A stretch of DNA of 64,000 nt, from assembly GCF_002575655.3 (NCBI RefSeq), contig NC_053039.3:245560622-245624621 (forward strand), written 5' to 3'. This document shows, piece after piece, positions 32,201-42,687 of the stretch. A model generated the notes under the pieces. That model did not search any database. It saw nothing but the letters and a program-made list of their open reading frames with translations, and was not told the origin of the DNA. The DNA is from Aegilops tauschii subsp. strangulata (Eukaryota > Streptophyta > Magnoliopsida > Poales > Poaceae). Position 1 is the stretch's first letter, and each line of letters starts with the position of its first letter. The position numbers and the translations under genes were made by a program.

Positions 32201-33012
32201 ACATCCACATTGGATGATCGCGGGCTTGGAGTGGCTGGATACATCGACCGAGGAATACCTCTAGCAAGTCCATGCCAGTCACACCATCGCGGACAAGTTG
32301 GACTACTCGATCAACCAGCATATTCACCTCCACTTTCTCAGCTGGAGTCACTTTCAAGGGGGAGGGTTTCTCAACTCGATCCATGGAAAACAGGGGAAGG
32401 CCAGTCGACTGTCCAGGAGTCGGCTGGTCCTTGCAGTAGAACCAGGACGACTGCCAACCCCTGACTGACTCGGGAAGAATCATAGCTGGGAAAGTGCTTT
32501 TACCCCTCATCTGGATTCCTAAACCTCCACACATCTGGATCACGTGTGTCCTCTCATCACTCGGATTAGCCTTTTTTGCAGACTGAGAACGACAAGTGAA
32601 AATGTGCTAGAAGAGACCCCAGTGCGGTCGACACCCCAGAAAGTTCTCGCACATGTGATGGTGTTGGGAGAAAAGTGATGAAGTTGGGCTCCAAAGAAAT
32701 TTAGAAAACCCCAGAAAAAAGGATGTGGGGGCAAAGAAAAACCGCGGTCGACGTGAGTGGCGAGAAGGACACACTCACCCTCTTGTGGCCGCTGCTCGGT
32801 GTCGTCCTCCGGAAGCCGCCAGGAGCCGTGGGGAATCAATCCCCCTCCTCCAGATCCTCCTGCTGGATCGTGGAGTGAATCTAGTCGCCCTGAATCCAGC
32901 CGGGCGGCAGGCCGGATCTCGACGACGTTCCTCCCCGGCTCGTCTTCTTGCCCTTCGCTTTCACCGTCACCTTCTTCGCACGCTCCAGAGCCGCCGTCTT
33001 GTCCTTCGCCAT
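29296..33012 (-). pseudogene. Multi-exon antisense gene of element H, 'putative gypsy type transposon' domain
   Basis: Opposite strand to H. Start MAKDKTAALERAKK at 33012. Approximate exons: 33012-32049 (possibly itself split), 31958-31601, 31506-31429, 31349-30957, 30337-30223, 30147-29860, 29780-29296, mostly with GT-AG borders. Exon 1 carries LIPHGSWRLPEDD and THVDRGFSLPPHPF, which I recognise as the grass domain named 'putative gypsy type transposon'. Later exons give a very acidic segment, basic Ser/Thr-rich linkers and a coiled coil (KLEEENTKLKAALDKANKEV), ending FVEPASPPPAE. Lesions: TAG for Trp before IHSTIQ, a frameshift just after, a deletion after SPNTITCA, frameshifts near 31800 and 31100, and a GC instead of GT donor near 31429. 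Molecular role unknown. Confidence 0.72.
30455..30785. repeat. Intronic repeats and a 15-bp perfect hairpin inside the antisense gene
   Basis: GACTACACCCAGTGGGTGCA begins at 30459, 30600 and 30732, three copies of a unit of about 130-140 bp, each continuing CTCAGC(G/C)TGCCC. Between copies 1 and 2, GACCATAGTCGACTG (30561-30575) is followed after CTCG by its exact inverse complement (30580-30594). Confidence 0.88.
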
Positions 33013-33540
33013 TGTTGCGTGTTGCGCTCGGGCTGGGCAGCGGCGTCGAGGGAGGAGGCAGACGCAGCGAAGAAGCAGAGGAGGAAGGAAGGAAATGGGG
33101 CCCACAGTGCAAAGGCACCGGCCCAAATGCCTTATATGGGCTTGTTCCCTGAGTGACTAACTTGTGGGCCCAGGCAATCCTGTCAAATCCCGCAACAGTC
33201 GCGCACGCGGTACATGGCGAAAAAGGTGGCGCGGGGATCGAGGCGCCCCTACCTAATCCACTCCGATTACCGCGGCCCTCTCCGCCCCGCGCGCTTCCCC
33301 AAATTTGAATCTCGCGAGATCCGGGAATGGCAGAGCAGTCAATCATGCCGAAGATTTTATACCATATTAAACACTCGAAGCTTATCAACAAAGTTCACTT
33401 GACAACTTCTGAATGGCTCAAGGCGACTGAAAATGAAGTCGAAGTTTTTGCATGGTTCACCAACCCAAGTAAAGTGCTTCCGAGGCATGAAAGTTGGGTC
33501 GGAACCACCTTCAACTCCATCTCCACTCGGACCCAGAACT

Positions 33541-34145
33541 ATTCGGGGGCTAATGACGATGACATGTACCTAGGGTAGGGCAATAAAGCTGATCTAAGCA
33601 CCCTACCCGAGGACACTGCCCTACAGACAAGGACATTCAAAGGACAGCAGATTTTACCGACTAAAATCACCACAGGACACAACCCACTCGACTGTGGGTT
33701 CACCCGGATAACCCAATTCCATTCGACCAGGATATATTCATTCGACCATACCAGAAACCACTCGGAGAACATAAGATCTAAGGTCACTCTGAATGACAAC
33801 GGTCGGACATTCACTCCGTAGTCTTAATGATCATTTATATGACTTTAATGCTGGCGTTACCAGTAACGTTCCCTCTTTATGTACATTGAACCCTATTTAA
33901 CAGAGGAAGGCTGGAGTCCTGGCGCACTCTATATAAGCCACCCCCTCCTCTGGGACAAGGGTTCACACCTCCTGTAACTTCACGCATAATCCAATCGACC
34001 GGCCTCAGGGCACCGAGACGTAGGGCTGTTACTTCTTCTGAGAAGGGCCTGAACTCGTAAATCTTGCGTGCACAACTTCACCATAGCTAGGATCTTGCCT
34101 CCTCATACCTACCCCCATTCTACTGTCAGTCTTAGAACCACGACA
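33541..34145 (+). repeat. 3' LTR of element H
   Basis: Starts near ATTCGGGGGCTAATGACG (a canonical TGTCGGGGGC start has probably decayed) and ends TTAGAACCACGACA. It contains a good TATA box, CTATATAAGCC, near 33929-33939, and a plausible transcript start around 33960. No second copy is in the window, so the left edge is approximate. Confidence 0.65.
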
Positions 34146-34575
34146 CCCGGCGCGGTGGGTCGCGTCGGGGGCCGCGCGCCTTGTGGGCTACATCACCCAC
34201 GGCTGGAGGAGGGCGAGGTAGCGAGAGCGACGGGAGAGGCGAGCCCCCAGCGGCGCTGACGAGCTCGGCGATGCAGTCCAGCCAGTCCTTGTAGAGGTCG
34301 TCGACTGGGCGGTAGCGCAGGAGCTCGCGTGCCATGACCAGCGCGGCCTGCGCGTCCGTGGGCGCGCGACGAGCGTGAGATGATGAGCCGGCCGGAGTCA
34401 GCAACGGGGTGGCGGTGCGGCCTTCCCGCAACACAGAGGGGTGCAGCGAGGGTGCTTGCTGCTCGTTTCCCGCCGGGCCAGTGGCGGCGTCGGCGGCGGA
34501 TGACGGAGAACGACGGGGAGGCCTACCGACAGGGGCCGTCTGAGCGACACGGGTGGCGAGGGAGCGATGGAACAT
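34146..34575 (-). pseudogene. gag N-terminus of element I, truncated
   Basis: The open frame starts MFHRSLATRVAQTAP at 34575 and contains ARELLRYRPVDDLYKDWLDC, then IAELVSAAGGSPLPS, a sequence I recognise from the N-terminus of abundant Triticeae Gypsy Gag proteins. It is severed at 34146, before the capsid-like core, by the insertion of H. Confidence 0.7.
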
Positions 34576-34605
34576 GGATCAACGGAAGGAAAGCTTTAGC
34601 GCACG

Positions 34606-34617
34606 CCTACCTGGCAC
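34606..34617 (-). promoter_or_regulatory. Primer-binding site of element I
   Basis: GTGCCAGGTAGG on the minus strand, six bases inside the LTR, resembles the TGCGCCAGGTAGG-type site of related grass Gypsy elements. The tRNA is not assigned. Confidence 0.5.
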
Positions 34618-34623
34618 GTCAAA

Positions 34624-35517
34624 TGTCGGATTTGGGTTCCGGAAAAACCCTCGAGGTTCGAACACTTGGGTGCGCATGAAGATCTCACCCTTCCCTAGCT
34701 CACCCACTCACCACGATCTCAAGGCTCAGCACGTCGAACTCGAAGAACAAGGGACACAGGGTTTATACTGGTTCAGGCCACCGATGTGGTGTAATACCCT
34801 ACTCCAGTGTGGTGTGGTGGATTGCCTCTTGGGCTGAGGATGAACAAGTACAAGGGAAGAACAGCCTCCTGAGGAGAGGTGTTCTTGGGCTCGATGAGCT
34901 TGTGTCGTTGAGGGTGATCTGAATGATCCAAGATCAGTTTTCTCCTACTGTGGTGGCTAGTCCTATTTATAGAGGCCCTGGTCCTCTCCCCAAATGTAGG
35001 CGGGAAGGGATCAACAACCGCCAAATTTGAAGGGAGACAACTAGTATAAGTTATCCTGACAAAAGGTGGTCTTCGCCTGCCAAAGGCTCTGGTGGTGACG
35101 CCGTCGTGGGCTCCATGATGACCTCCGTCCTGCCGTCCTGCTGGTCTTGGTCTTGTTGCACCGATATGGAAAACTTTGCCTGATGCCTCAAGACTCCTCG
35201 CTTGCGCTTGCCTCTTTAGCACCAAAGAGGAAACGAGTACACTACGCGCGCTGGCACCCGCCTGGCCTTGGTCGTCATGGATTGCGTCACAGGAACCTCG
35301 CGAGGTTCCCCTCGCCTTGGTCTCTCCGCCCCTCGCGAGCCAGCCTAGTGAGGCCGCCCCCGAGGAGGTCTTGTGTCGTCCGCCTCGCGAGGCTTGGCCC
35401 CTCGCGAGGGTCTTGAGTGTTTACTGGTGAAGATGGGCCGTACAGGGCCGCTGGTGGAGCCACGCCGTGGGCCGCAGGAAGGCAAGTTTGGGGACCCCCA
35501 TTCCCAGGATGCCGACA
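34624..35517 (-). repeat. 5' LTR of element I
   Basis: 894 bp with inverted ends TGTCGG and CCGACA. On the minus strand a TATAAATAG box lies near 34965-34975, and the downstream part has CpG-rich direct repeats CCTCGCGAGG (35290-35410). Confidence 0.78.
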
Positions 35518-36985
35518 GTAGGCACTGCAAGGCAACATATGCATGATATGACTAACATCATGATGCCAAGTTAGAGCAACCACCTTGGGGGGTAAATAGG
35601 AGTGCTCAGCTGCGTCTGAATCCACCTCAGAACAGATATCTTCCTCTGGATTATAATCTGGAGAGGGGGGGAGGGTTTGCCATTGAACCCACCATGGAGC
35701 GATGTTTGCATGACATTGTATTGCCGTGCAAAACTCTTCTCTTTTTCTCTACATGTTCAGCATGACTGTGTACAATATCTGACATGCATACAAAAAAATA
35801 TAGTGAGAATATGTAAGGAGAGCATGCAGAAATCTAGAGTAATGGTAACAACCAGTGGATGGATCCAAAAATAATGATAGCAGGCTGATGATTGCTTTAA
35901 TTTAATAAAAAACAGATGATGATTGCTTTTCTATTTCTATTTGTTTCCCACCCAAGATGAACAACATAGGCATACCCTAGGTGAACCAGATATTAGACAG
36001 AGATACTATTCATTGCTGCCTCAATATGTGCCCCACAACTAATTTAGAACTCAAGTTTGAACATCAATTTGTACCTGACTTGGAGTCTAAGAGGTGAACA
36101 GGACAATAAAATAGCAGGTAATATTAAGCAATGCATAACATAAGCAGAAACAAAAGAGTGCGAACTCTCTTGTGGACCAGTGTACTCCTCAGGTTCATCT
36201 GCTGAGTCGATGATGGTGATGCCGCTGCGGTGGGTGCCGGCGGCAGGGAAAGAGATCTGAGGTGGCGAAAGACGGTCAGGAGTCGTGATGTCTGGTTTGG
36301 TGGATGCTTCTGTCGATGGACCAACTCAGGTGAGGTGGATGACGTTGCGCTAGGAGCAGGACAAACCACACAAAGTTTTCTTTGACACCTACCTGTAACT
36401 GAAGTAATTTTGTAAGGGCTGCTTGCAGGGATATGAGGAAAAACACCTGAATAGGATAGGAATTCACATGGGAAACATAGCATTCGTGAACACTGGATTT
36501 CTGTCAACTTGGGTGTTTGGTTCACCGGAATTGGAGGAGCAGAGGAATGCAAAGAAACATGGCCAAAATAAAGTGAAACCATATGAAAGCGTGTACAGTT
36601 AGAATGTTATTCTGCCATTAAGCACTTGGTCTTGTTTTCATGCATATGATTTTGAAAAGTAGGTCCAGGTGGATATTTTGCTCCATTCCTTACAACAAAA
36701 TGCATGAATAACTGAATAGTAGAGTGCCATAGGAAAATTTCCTATTGCTATGTTTTTCCGTTGAACCACAATAGCCCTAATGGATCGACATGAATGTAGA
36801 GTAATAATTGATGCGACAAGTGTACAACCTCTTTGCCGTAGCCGTGTCGACCTCAACATCATTGGGTTGGTCGCTGAAGAAGTTGAGGCAGAGGTGGCTG
36901 TCGGAGGTGTGGAGGAAGATCTTAGGATTCTGTAGATGGCGTCTAGGGCACTACTCTGTTGTGATGGATCATTCCGTCGTTGGAG
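35518..36985. other. Unassigned stretch with two related minus-strand segments
   Basis: No known element recognised. On the minus strand the segment near 36150-36290 (PAPTAAASPSSTQQMNLRST) resembles the one near 36840-36960 (PPTATSASTSSATNPMMLRS, then TRLRQRG), each followed by a GT donor-like site. They could be duplicated exons of a captured gene. Nothing else here is supported as coding. Confidence 0.3.
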
Positions 36986-38799
36986 CAGCTCCGGTGAGCC
37001 GTAAGACGTCAAGGCTGAAGCAGCACAAGACAGACATCGTTAATCTCAAGTGGGATTCTAATAGCATCTCCAATAGCTGATGTGAGCAAGCTGAATTGCT
37101 ATTGAATAATATATTGAGTAATGATAATGATTGGACACTTCCTGAACCAACTCCTAAGCCAACTCCGAAGAAAAGGGGTATTCTATTTCTCAGTCCCAAA
37201 GATATGCAAGAGGCAAAGAAATCTATGAAAGAAAAGGGTATTAAAGCTAAGAATTTACCACCTATTGAAGAAATACATGGTCTTAATAACCCGACATAGG
37301 TAGTAAAGGTAAATTCTCTCTATAGATTTGATGAAGGTGATATTCCTCGTAAGAAGCCTGCTAGCCAATGCTTGGATGAGTTTGATAATTTTATTGTTAA
37401 ACAAGAAAACTTAAATGCTTATGTTGGTAGACAATTGAAACGCAATGCTTATATGATTGAACACTTGAGTGATTGTATGTCTAGAGTTAAAGGTGACCTT
37501 AAACTTATCAGTAAACATGCTTCTATGGTTACCACTCAGGTAGAACAAGTGCTTAAAGCACAAGATGATTTGCTCAATGAATTAAATAATAAGAAAAATG
37601 ATAATGTTGTTAGAGTTATGACTAGAGGGGGTAGAATGACTCAGGAACCTTTGTATCCTGAGGGCCACCCTAAGAGAGTTGAGCAGGATTCTCAGAGAAC
37701 TAATGTTGATACACCTAGTCCTTCTAATAAGAAGAAAAAGAAAAATGATAGGACTTTGCATGCTTCTAGTGAACCTGTTGTTGACACACCCGAGAATCCC
37801 AATGATATTTCTATTTCTGCTGCTGAAACACAATCTGGTAATGAACATGAACCTAGTGATAATGTTAATAATGATGTTCATGTTGATGCTCAACCTAGCA
37901 ATAACAATGATGTAGAGATTGAACCTGCTGTTGATCTTGATAACCCACAATCAAAGAATCAACGTTATGATAAGAGAGACTTTGTTGCTAGGAAGCACGA
38001 TAAAGAAAGAGAACCATGGGTTCAGAAACCCATGCCTTTTCCTCCTAAACCATCCAAGAAAATGGATGATGGGGATTTTGAGCGCTTTGCTAAAATGATT
38101 AGACCTATCTTTTTGCGTATGCATTTGACTGATATGCTTAAAATGAATCCTTATGCTAAGTATATGAAAGATATTGTTACAAATAAAAGAAAGATACAGG
38201 AAGCTGAAATTTCCACCATGCTTGCCAATTATACTTTTAAAGATGGAATACCAAAGAAACTAGGAGATCCATGAGTACCAACTATACCATGCTCCATTAA
38301 AAGAAACTATGTTAAAATTGCTTTATGTGATCTTGGAGTCGATGTTAGTGTTATGCCTCTCTCTTTATATCGTAGACTTGATTTGAATAAGCTGACACCT
38401 ACTGAAATAACTTTGCAAATGGCCGATAAATCAACTACTATACCTGTCGGTATTTTTGAGGATGTGCCTGTTGTGGTTGCAAACGTTACTATTTTAACGG
38501 ACTTTGTTATTCTTGATATTCCCGAGGATGATAGTATGTTGATTATCCTTGGTAGACCCTTTTTGAATACTGTAGGGGATGTTATTGATTGCAACAAAGG
38601 CAATGTTACTTTTCATGTTAATGGTAATGAGCATACGGTACACTTTCCGAGGAAACAACCTCAAGTCCACAGTATCAATTCTATTGAAAAAAATTCAATG
38701 ATTACTATTGGAGGTTTTGAAGTCCCTCTTCCTACTGTCAAAAAGAAATATGATATTCTTATTGTTGGGGACATGCATATCCCTGTTGAGGTAACCTAG
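36986..38799 (+). pseudogene. gag-protease of element C
   Basis: The Gag frame (DWTLPEPTPKPTPKKRG, DEFDNFIVKQENLNAYVGRQ) is broken by TGA near 37080, TAG near 37297 and TGA at 38272. The 37372-38274 part is a long hydrophilic Gag region with a Lys run and many Asn/Asp, ending in the conserved FAKMIRPIFLRMHLTDML and KMNPYAKYMKDIV. The protease after the stop has CDLGVDVSVMPLSLYRRL, where the family normally shows a D-x-G-A-S-type active-site loop, and ILGRPFLNTVGDVIDC. It ends with TAG at 38797. Athila-like assignment is by recognition of these motifs. Confidence 0.8.
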
Positions 38800-38969
38800 T
38801 GTTATTCGAAAATTCTCCGGTTTCATGTTATTCGGAAAGAGTTTGTTAACAAGACTTGAGCAACCTTGTTAGTGGATTCCTTTTGGTGAGCATGAGATGG
38901 ATGAAGTTAGAAAGCACAACTTTCTGTACCCTCCTTTTACTTTCTGTTATTTAGATTAAATAAAGCAAA

Positions 38970-39240
38970 AAATGTATTTTCTATCTGTTTTCTGAATTAT
39001 CCTTGCAATAAAAATACCCCGAAAATAAAAGTTCTCCAAATGTCCTGAAAATGAAATATGATTTTTTGTAGAATATTTAAGAATATCTGGCACTAAGAAC
39101 ACACCAGGGGGACCCACCATCTGGCCACGAGGGCACAGGGCGCGCCCACCCCCCTGGGCGCGCCCCCCTGCCTCGTGGGCCCCACGTGCACCCCCTCCAC
39201 TTATTCCAGCACCCACTCACTTCGTCTTCCTCCAGAAAAA
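38970..39240 (+). other. GC-rich segment of element C resembling part of its own LTR
   Basis: CACGAGGGCACAGGGCGCGC, CCACCCCCCTGGGCGCGCCC and CCTCGTGGGCCCCA lie in the same order as a related block at 42926-42976 inside the 3' LTR. Upstream, AAAATAAAAGTT and CCTGAAAAT also match. It may be an LTR-derived promoter segment ahead of the env-position ORF or the scar of a deletion that removed pol. Confidence 0.5.
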
Positions 39241-39582
39241 TCCACCCATAGCTCAAAACCGTGTTCTAGCTCATCTTGCTGCCATTTCCGATCTCCTTGC
39301 TCAAAGCTCCATTCACAAAACTGTTTGGGAGATTGTTCTTCGGTATGTGACTCCTCCAATGGTCCAATTAGTTTTTGTTTTAGTGCTTTATTTATTGCAA
39401 TTTTTTGCTGCCAAGGTGACCATGTTCTTGAGCTTGCATGTCAAATTTATATGGTCAAAAGTAGTTTTAATGCATGATATAGTCTCTAGGCACTTGTGGG
39501 AGTAGTTGCTATCAATCTTGTTGAGTTTGGTTCACTTTTATTTTGAGTCACTAAAAATTTCAGAAATTTTCAGAGGGAGAAA

Positions 39583-40650
39583 ATGTTGAAGAAGTTGTTG
39601 AGAGGCTCTTCGAGCTGAAGCTCGAAGGATAAGCAGAATGAGGAGAATAAAAAGCCCAAATACAATCTTCCCCGCACTATGGAGGTTTGGCCGTGCGAAT
39701 GGCCTTGTGATGCGTTCTTGAGAGCCGCCGGAATTTATGATGACTTTTATTACTTGGCTGAGAATGCAGGCTTCACCGACTTCCTCCACGACCAGCGCGA
39801 ACAGTATCTCCTACTCACTAATATTTTCATGCAAATTTTTTATTTCCATGCTAAGAAATCACCACCTTCAGTGGAGTTTCACTTATATGATGAGGTTAAG
39901 GAGATGTCACTCCATGACTTTTGTCGGGTCTGCAAGATACCCTTTGTGGGCAGCATTGGAGAACCACACCGTAGTGATGTGGATGGATTTATTGAAGGAG
40001 AAACGAGGAAGGTTTCCGATGCAAGAATTACTAGTATACATTTTCCTGTTCTACGTTACTTTGTGATATTTGCTAGTAGATGCTTAATTGGTCGCGGGAA
40101 CAGTGGAAATCTTAGTGCTCCTGATCTTGTTATTTTGCGCCATGCTTTGTTTCGTGATACAACTTTCAGCCTAAGTGCTATTATTGCTAAATGATTAAGT
40201 CTGAACCGTACAATGGGCCCCATCTTCGGAGGCATCTTTGCTTCACGCCTTGCTGAACGCTTTGAGATACCTATTAGGAATTATGAGAAAGAGGAAAAGT
40301 TGTTGCCCCCTGTTTTTCTAGATTATAAGAGTATGGTAGCACATGATTTTATTGTTAAAAATAATAAGAAGATGCTAGTATAATTTGATATTTGACAAAA
40401 CTCACTGTGAGATTATTACCTTGCCTGCACCCTCTCTGTTTAACATACTTTCAGGCACATACCTCATCTTACCCGAGGCCATTCATGCATACTGGAGGCT
40501 GACGCAAGTCCCAGAGCCAGAGCCTGAGCCACCACTTGATCCTTATCGATAGTCTGTTTATCAGTGGGATCTGGAGGAGATCACCAACCAGTGGCACCCT
40601 GAGGACCCTCCTCAGCACACCGGAGAGAGTAGCTTCGATCCGTGGGCATA
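39583..40650 (+). pseudogene. Env-position ORF of element C (Athila ORF type)
   Basis: The frame begins at an ATG at 39583, with a TGA soon after (Ser-rich part). A continuous section starts MEVWPCEWPCDAFLRAAG at 39679 and runs to a TGA at 40194, then continues in frame with GPIFGGIFASRLAERFEIPI and ends frameshifted near 40380, the final frame closing at TAG about 40650 (SFDPWA). Athila-like elements carry an ORF here, sometimes called env-like. No clear signal peptide or transmembrane helix is visible in this part. At least three stops and a frameshift make it non-functional. Confidence 0.7.
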
Positions 40651-40656
40651 GACCAA

Positions 40657-40685
40657 CTTAGGCCAAAAGCCTAAGCTTGGGGGAG
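40657..40685 (+). promoter_or_regulatory. Internal hairpin plus polypurine-tract copy in element C
   Basis: CTTAGGC (40657-40663), loop CAAAA, GCCTAAG (40669-40675) forms a perfect 7-bp stem directly overlapping AAGCTTGGGGGAG (40673-40685). The latter is the same as the terminal polypurine tract at 42674. It follows the stop of the env-position ORF. Central-tract function is inferred. Confidence 0.55.
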
Positions 40686-42649
40686 TACGTATTTCTCACC
40701 GACATTACATTCATGTTCACGCACGCATTCTAGTTGTCGGTGCTCATACTTTTTCATCGTACCATCCATGCTAGTTTATTTTATTTTCTAAGCCTTCATC
40801 TTGTGTGTTTGAAAAACCTTAAGAAAAACAAAAAAATTAGTTGTAGCTTTTAGCTAGTTTACTTTCCATGCCTATAGCAGTAGTAATTAAAAGAAAACCC
40901 AAAAATATTTCTCATTCTTCTTTTGCTTGTTGGGAGCTTTCCCGTGTAAATAGTTTTATTTATTTTCTTATTCTTTGGGGGTCGAGAGGAGAAGACCATG
41001 ATGAAAATGTTGAGTGGCTCTCATATGCATTATTATTGATTTAACCAAGAGCCCATATTACCTTGTCTTCTCCCTTGTATTGAATGCTTGTAGATTCCAG
41101 CTTTAGTCCAATGCACGTGCACTATTATTATTATCCACATGTTCGGTCGTGCGAGTGAAAGGCAATAATGACGATATATGATGGACTCATTGAGATGAGA
41201 GAAGCTGGTATGAACTCGACCTATCTTGTTTTTGTAAATATGATTGGTTCATCGTTCCTGATTCAGCTTGTTATGAATGAAACATGTTTGCAATGACAAT
41301 TAGAGATTATAGTTGCTCATGCCATGCTTAATTTGCTAGGAGTTTATAATGGTTTACCTTTCGTGCCAACATGCTATTAAGATGGTTGTGATGTGGTATG
41401 ATAGGGTGGTATCCTCCTTTGAACGATTCGAATGGCTTGACTTGGCACATGTTCACGCATGTAGTTGAAACAAAATCAACATAGCCTCCACGATATTTAT
41501 GTTCATGGTGATTTATATCCTACTCATGCTTGCACTCATTGTTGATTAATCTTAATGCATGTTCATGACTTTTGTCGCTCTCTAGTTGGCCGCTTCCCAA
41601 TCTCTTTCTAGCCTTCACTTGTACTAAGCGGGAATACTGCTTGTGCATCCACTTCCATAAACCCCAAAGTTATTCCATATGAGTCCACCATACCTTCCTA
41701 TATGAGGTATTTACCTACCGTTCCAAGTAAATTTGTATGTGCCAAACTCTAAACCTTCAAATAAAATTCTGTTTTGTATACTCGAATAGCTCATGTATCA
41801 ACTAGGGCTGTCTATACCTTCCATGCTAGGTGGGTTATTCTCACGATGAGTGGACTCCCCTCCTCATTCACGAGAAAATGGCTGGTAACCAGGATGGCCA
41901 GTCCCATGCTCAAATCAAAATAATTGCAAACAAAACTCCCCCAGGATTGTTGTTAGTTGGAGGCACCCGTTGTTTCAGACAAGCCATGGATTGATGTTTG
42001 TTGGTGGAGGGGGAGTGTAAACTTTACCATTCTGTTTGGGAACCGCCTATAATGTGTGTAGCATGGAAGATATCGAGGTCTCTTGGTTGTTATGTTGACA
42101 ATGAAAGTATGCCACTCAAAATATTATTTATCTCTGTTTCAAAACTCAAGCTCTGGCACCTCTGCAAATCCCTGCTTCCCTCTGCGAAGGGCCTATCTAT
42201 TTACTTTTATGTTGAGTCATCATCCTCTTATTAAAAGGCACCAGTTGGAGAGCACCGCTGTCATTCGCATGCATTGCTATTAATTTACATTGAGTATGAC
42301 TGTGACTGGATCTCTTTTACCATGTATTACAATGTCTAGTCAGTCCTTGATCTTCAGAGGTGCTCTGCATTTATGTTTTGCGGTCTCAGAAAGGGCTAGC
42401 AAGATACCATCTTGTTATATCATGTTATGATTGTTTTGAGAAAGTGTTGTCATCCGAGATTTATTATTATTGCTCGCTAGTTGATTATGCCATTGATATG
42501 AGTAAATATGATACCTAAATGTTATTGTGAATATGGTTAGTTCATAATCTTTGCTGAAAACTTGAATGCTGGCTTTACATATTTGCAACAACAATATCAA
42601 ACAGAGTTTGTAAAAGTTTTTCTTTATCACTTTCAGTTTGTCAACTGAA
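40686..42649 (+). other. Non-coding interior of element C
   Basis: AT-rich, no ORF with recognisable content. Such long untranslated parts upstream of the 3' LTR are usual in Athila-like elements. Confidence 0.6.
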
Positions 42650-42687
42650 TTGCTTGAGGACAAGCAAAGGTTTAAGCTTGGGGGAGT
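42650..42687 (+). promoter_or_regulatory. AGGA-loop hairpin and polypurine tract of element C
   Basis: TTGCTTG (42650-42656), loop AGGA, CAAGCAA (42661-42667) is a perfect 7-bp stem. Six bases later comes AAGCTTGGGGGAGT, ending where the LTR begins at 42688. Equivalent modules precede the LTRs of elements F and G. Confidence 0.75.

Larger units (their letters stand above)
27397..34145 (+). mobile_element. Element H: plus-strand Gypsy remnant with tandem arrays and an antisense gene
   Basis: From left to right: the last part of the polyprotein (27397-27760), a 74-bp tandem array, an 82-bp tandem array, a multi-exon gene on the opposite strand, and a 605-bp 3' LTR. The 5' LTR, gag and most of pol are missing; the left border is the insertion point of element B. 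Gypsy elements with a long non-coding interval and an antisense gene between pol and the 3' LTR are known in grasses (Grande-like organisation). H abuts the gag of element I at 34145/34146, so it appears to have inserted into I. Confidence 0.7.
34146..35517 (-). mobile_element. Element I: 5' end of a minus-strand Gypsy element
   Basis: Consists of a complete 894-bp LTR, primer-binding site and the beginning of gag, cut off at 34146 by the LTR of element H. The rest of the element is not in the window. Confidence 0.75.
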
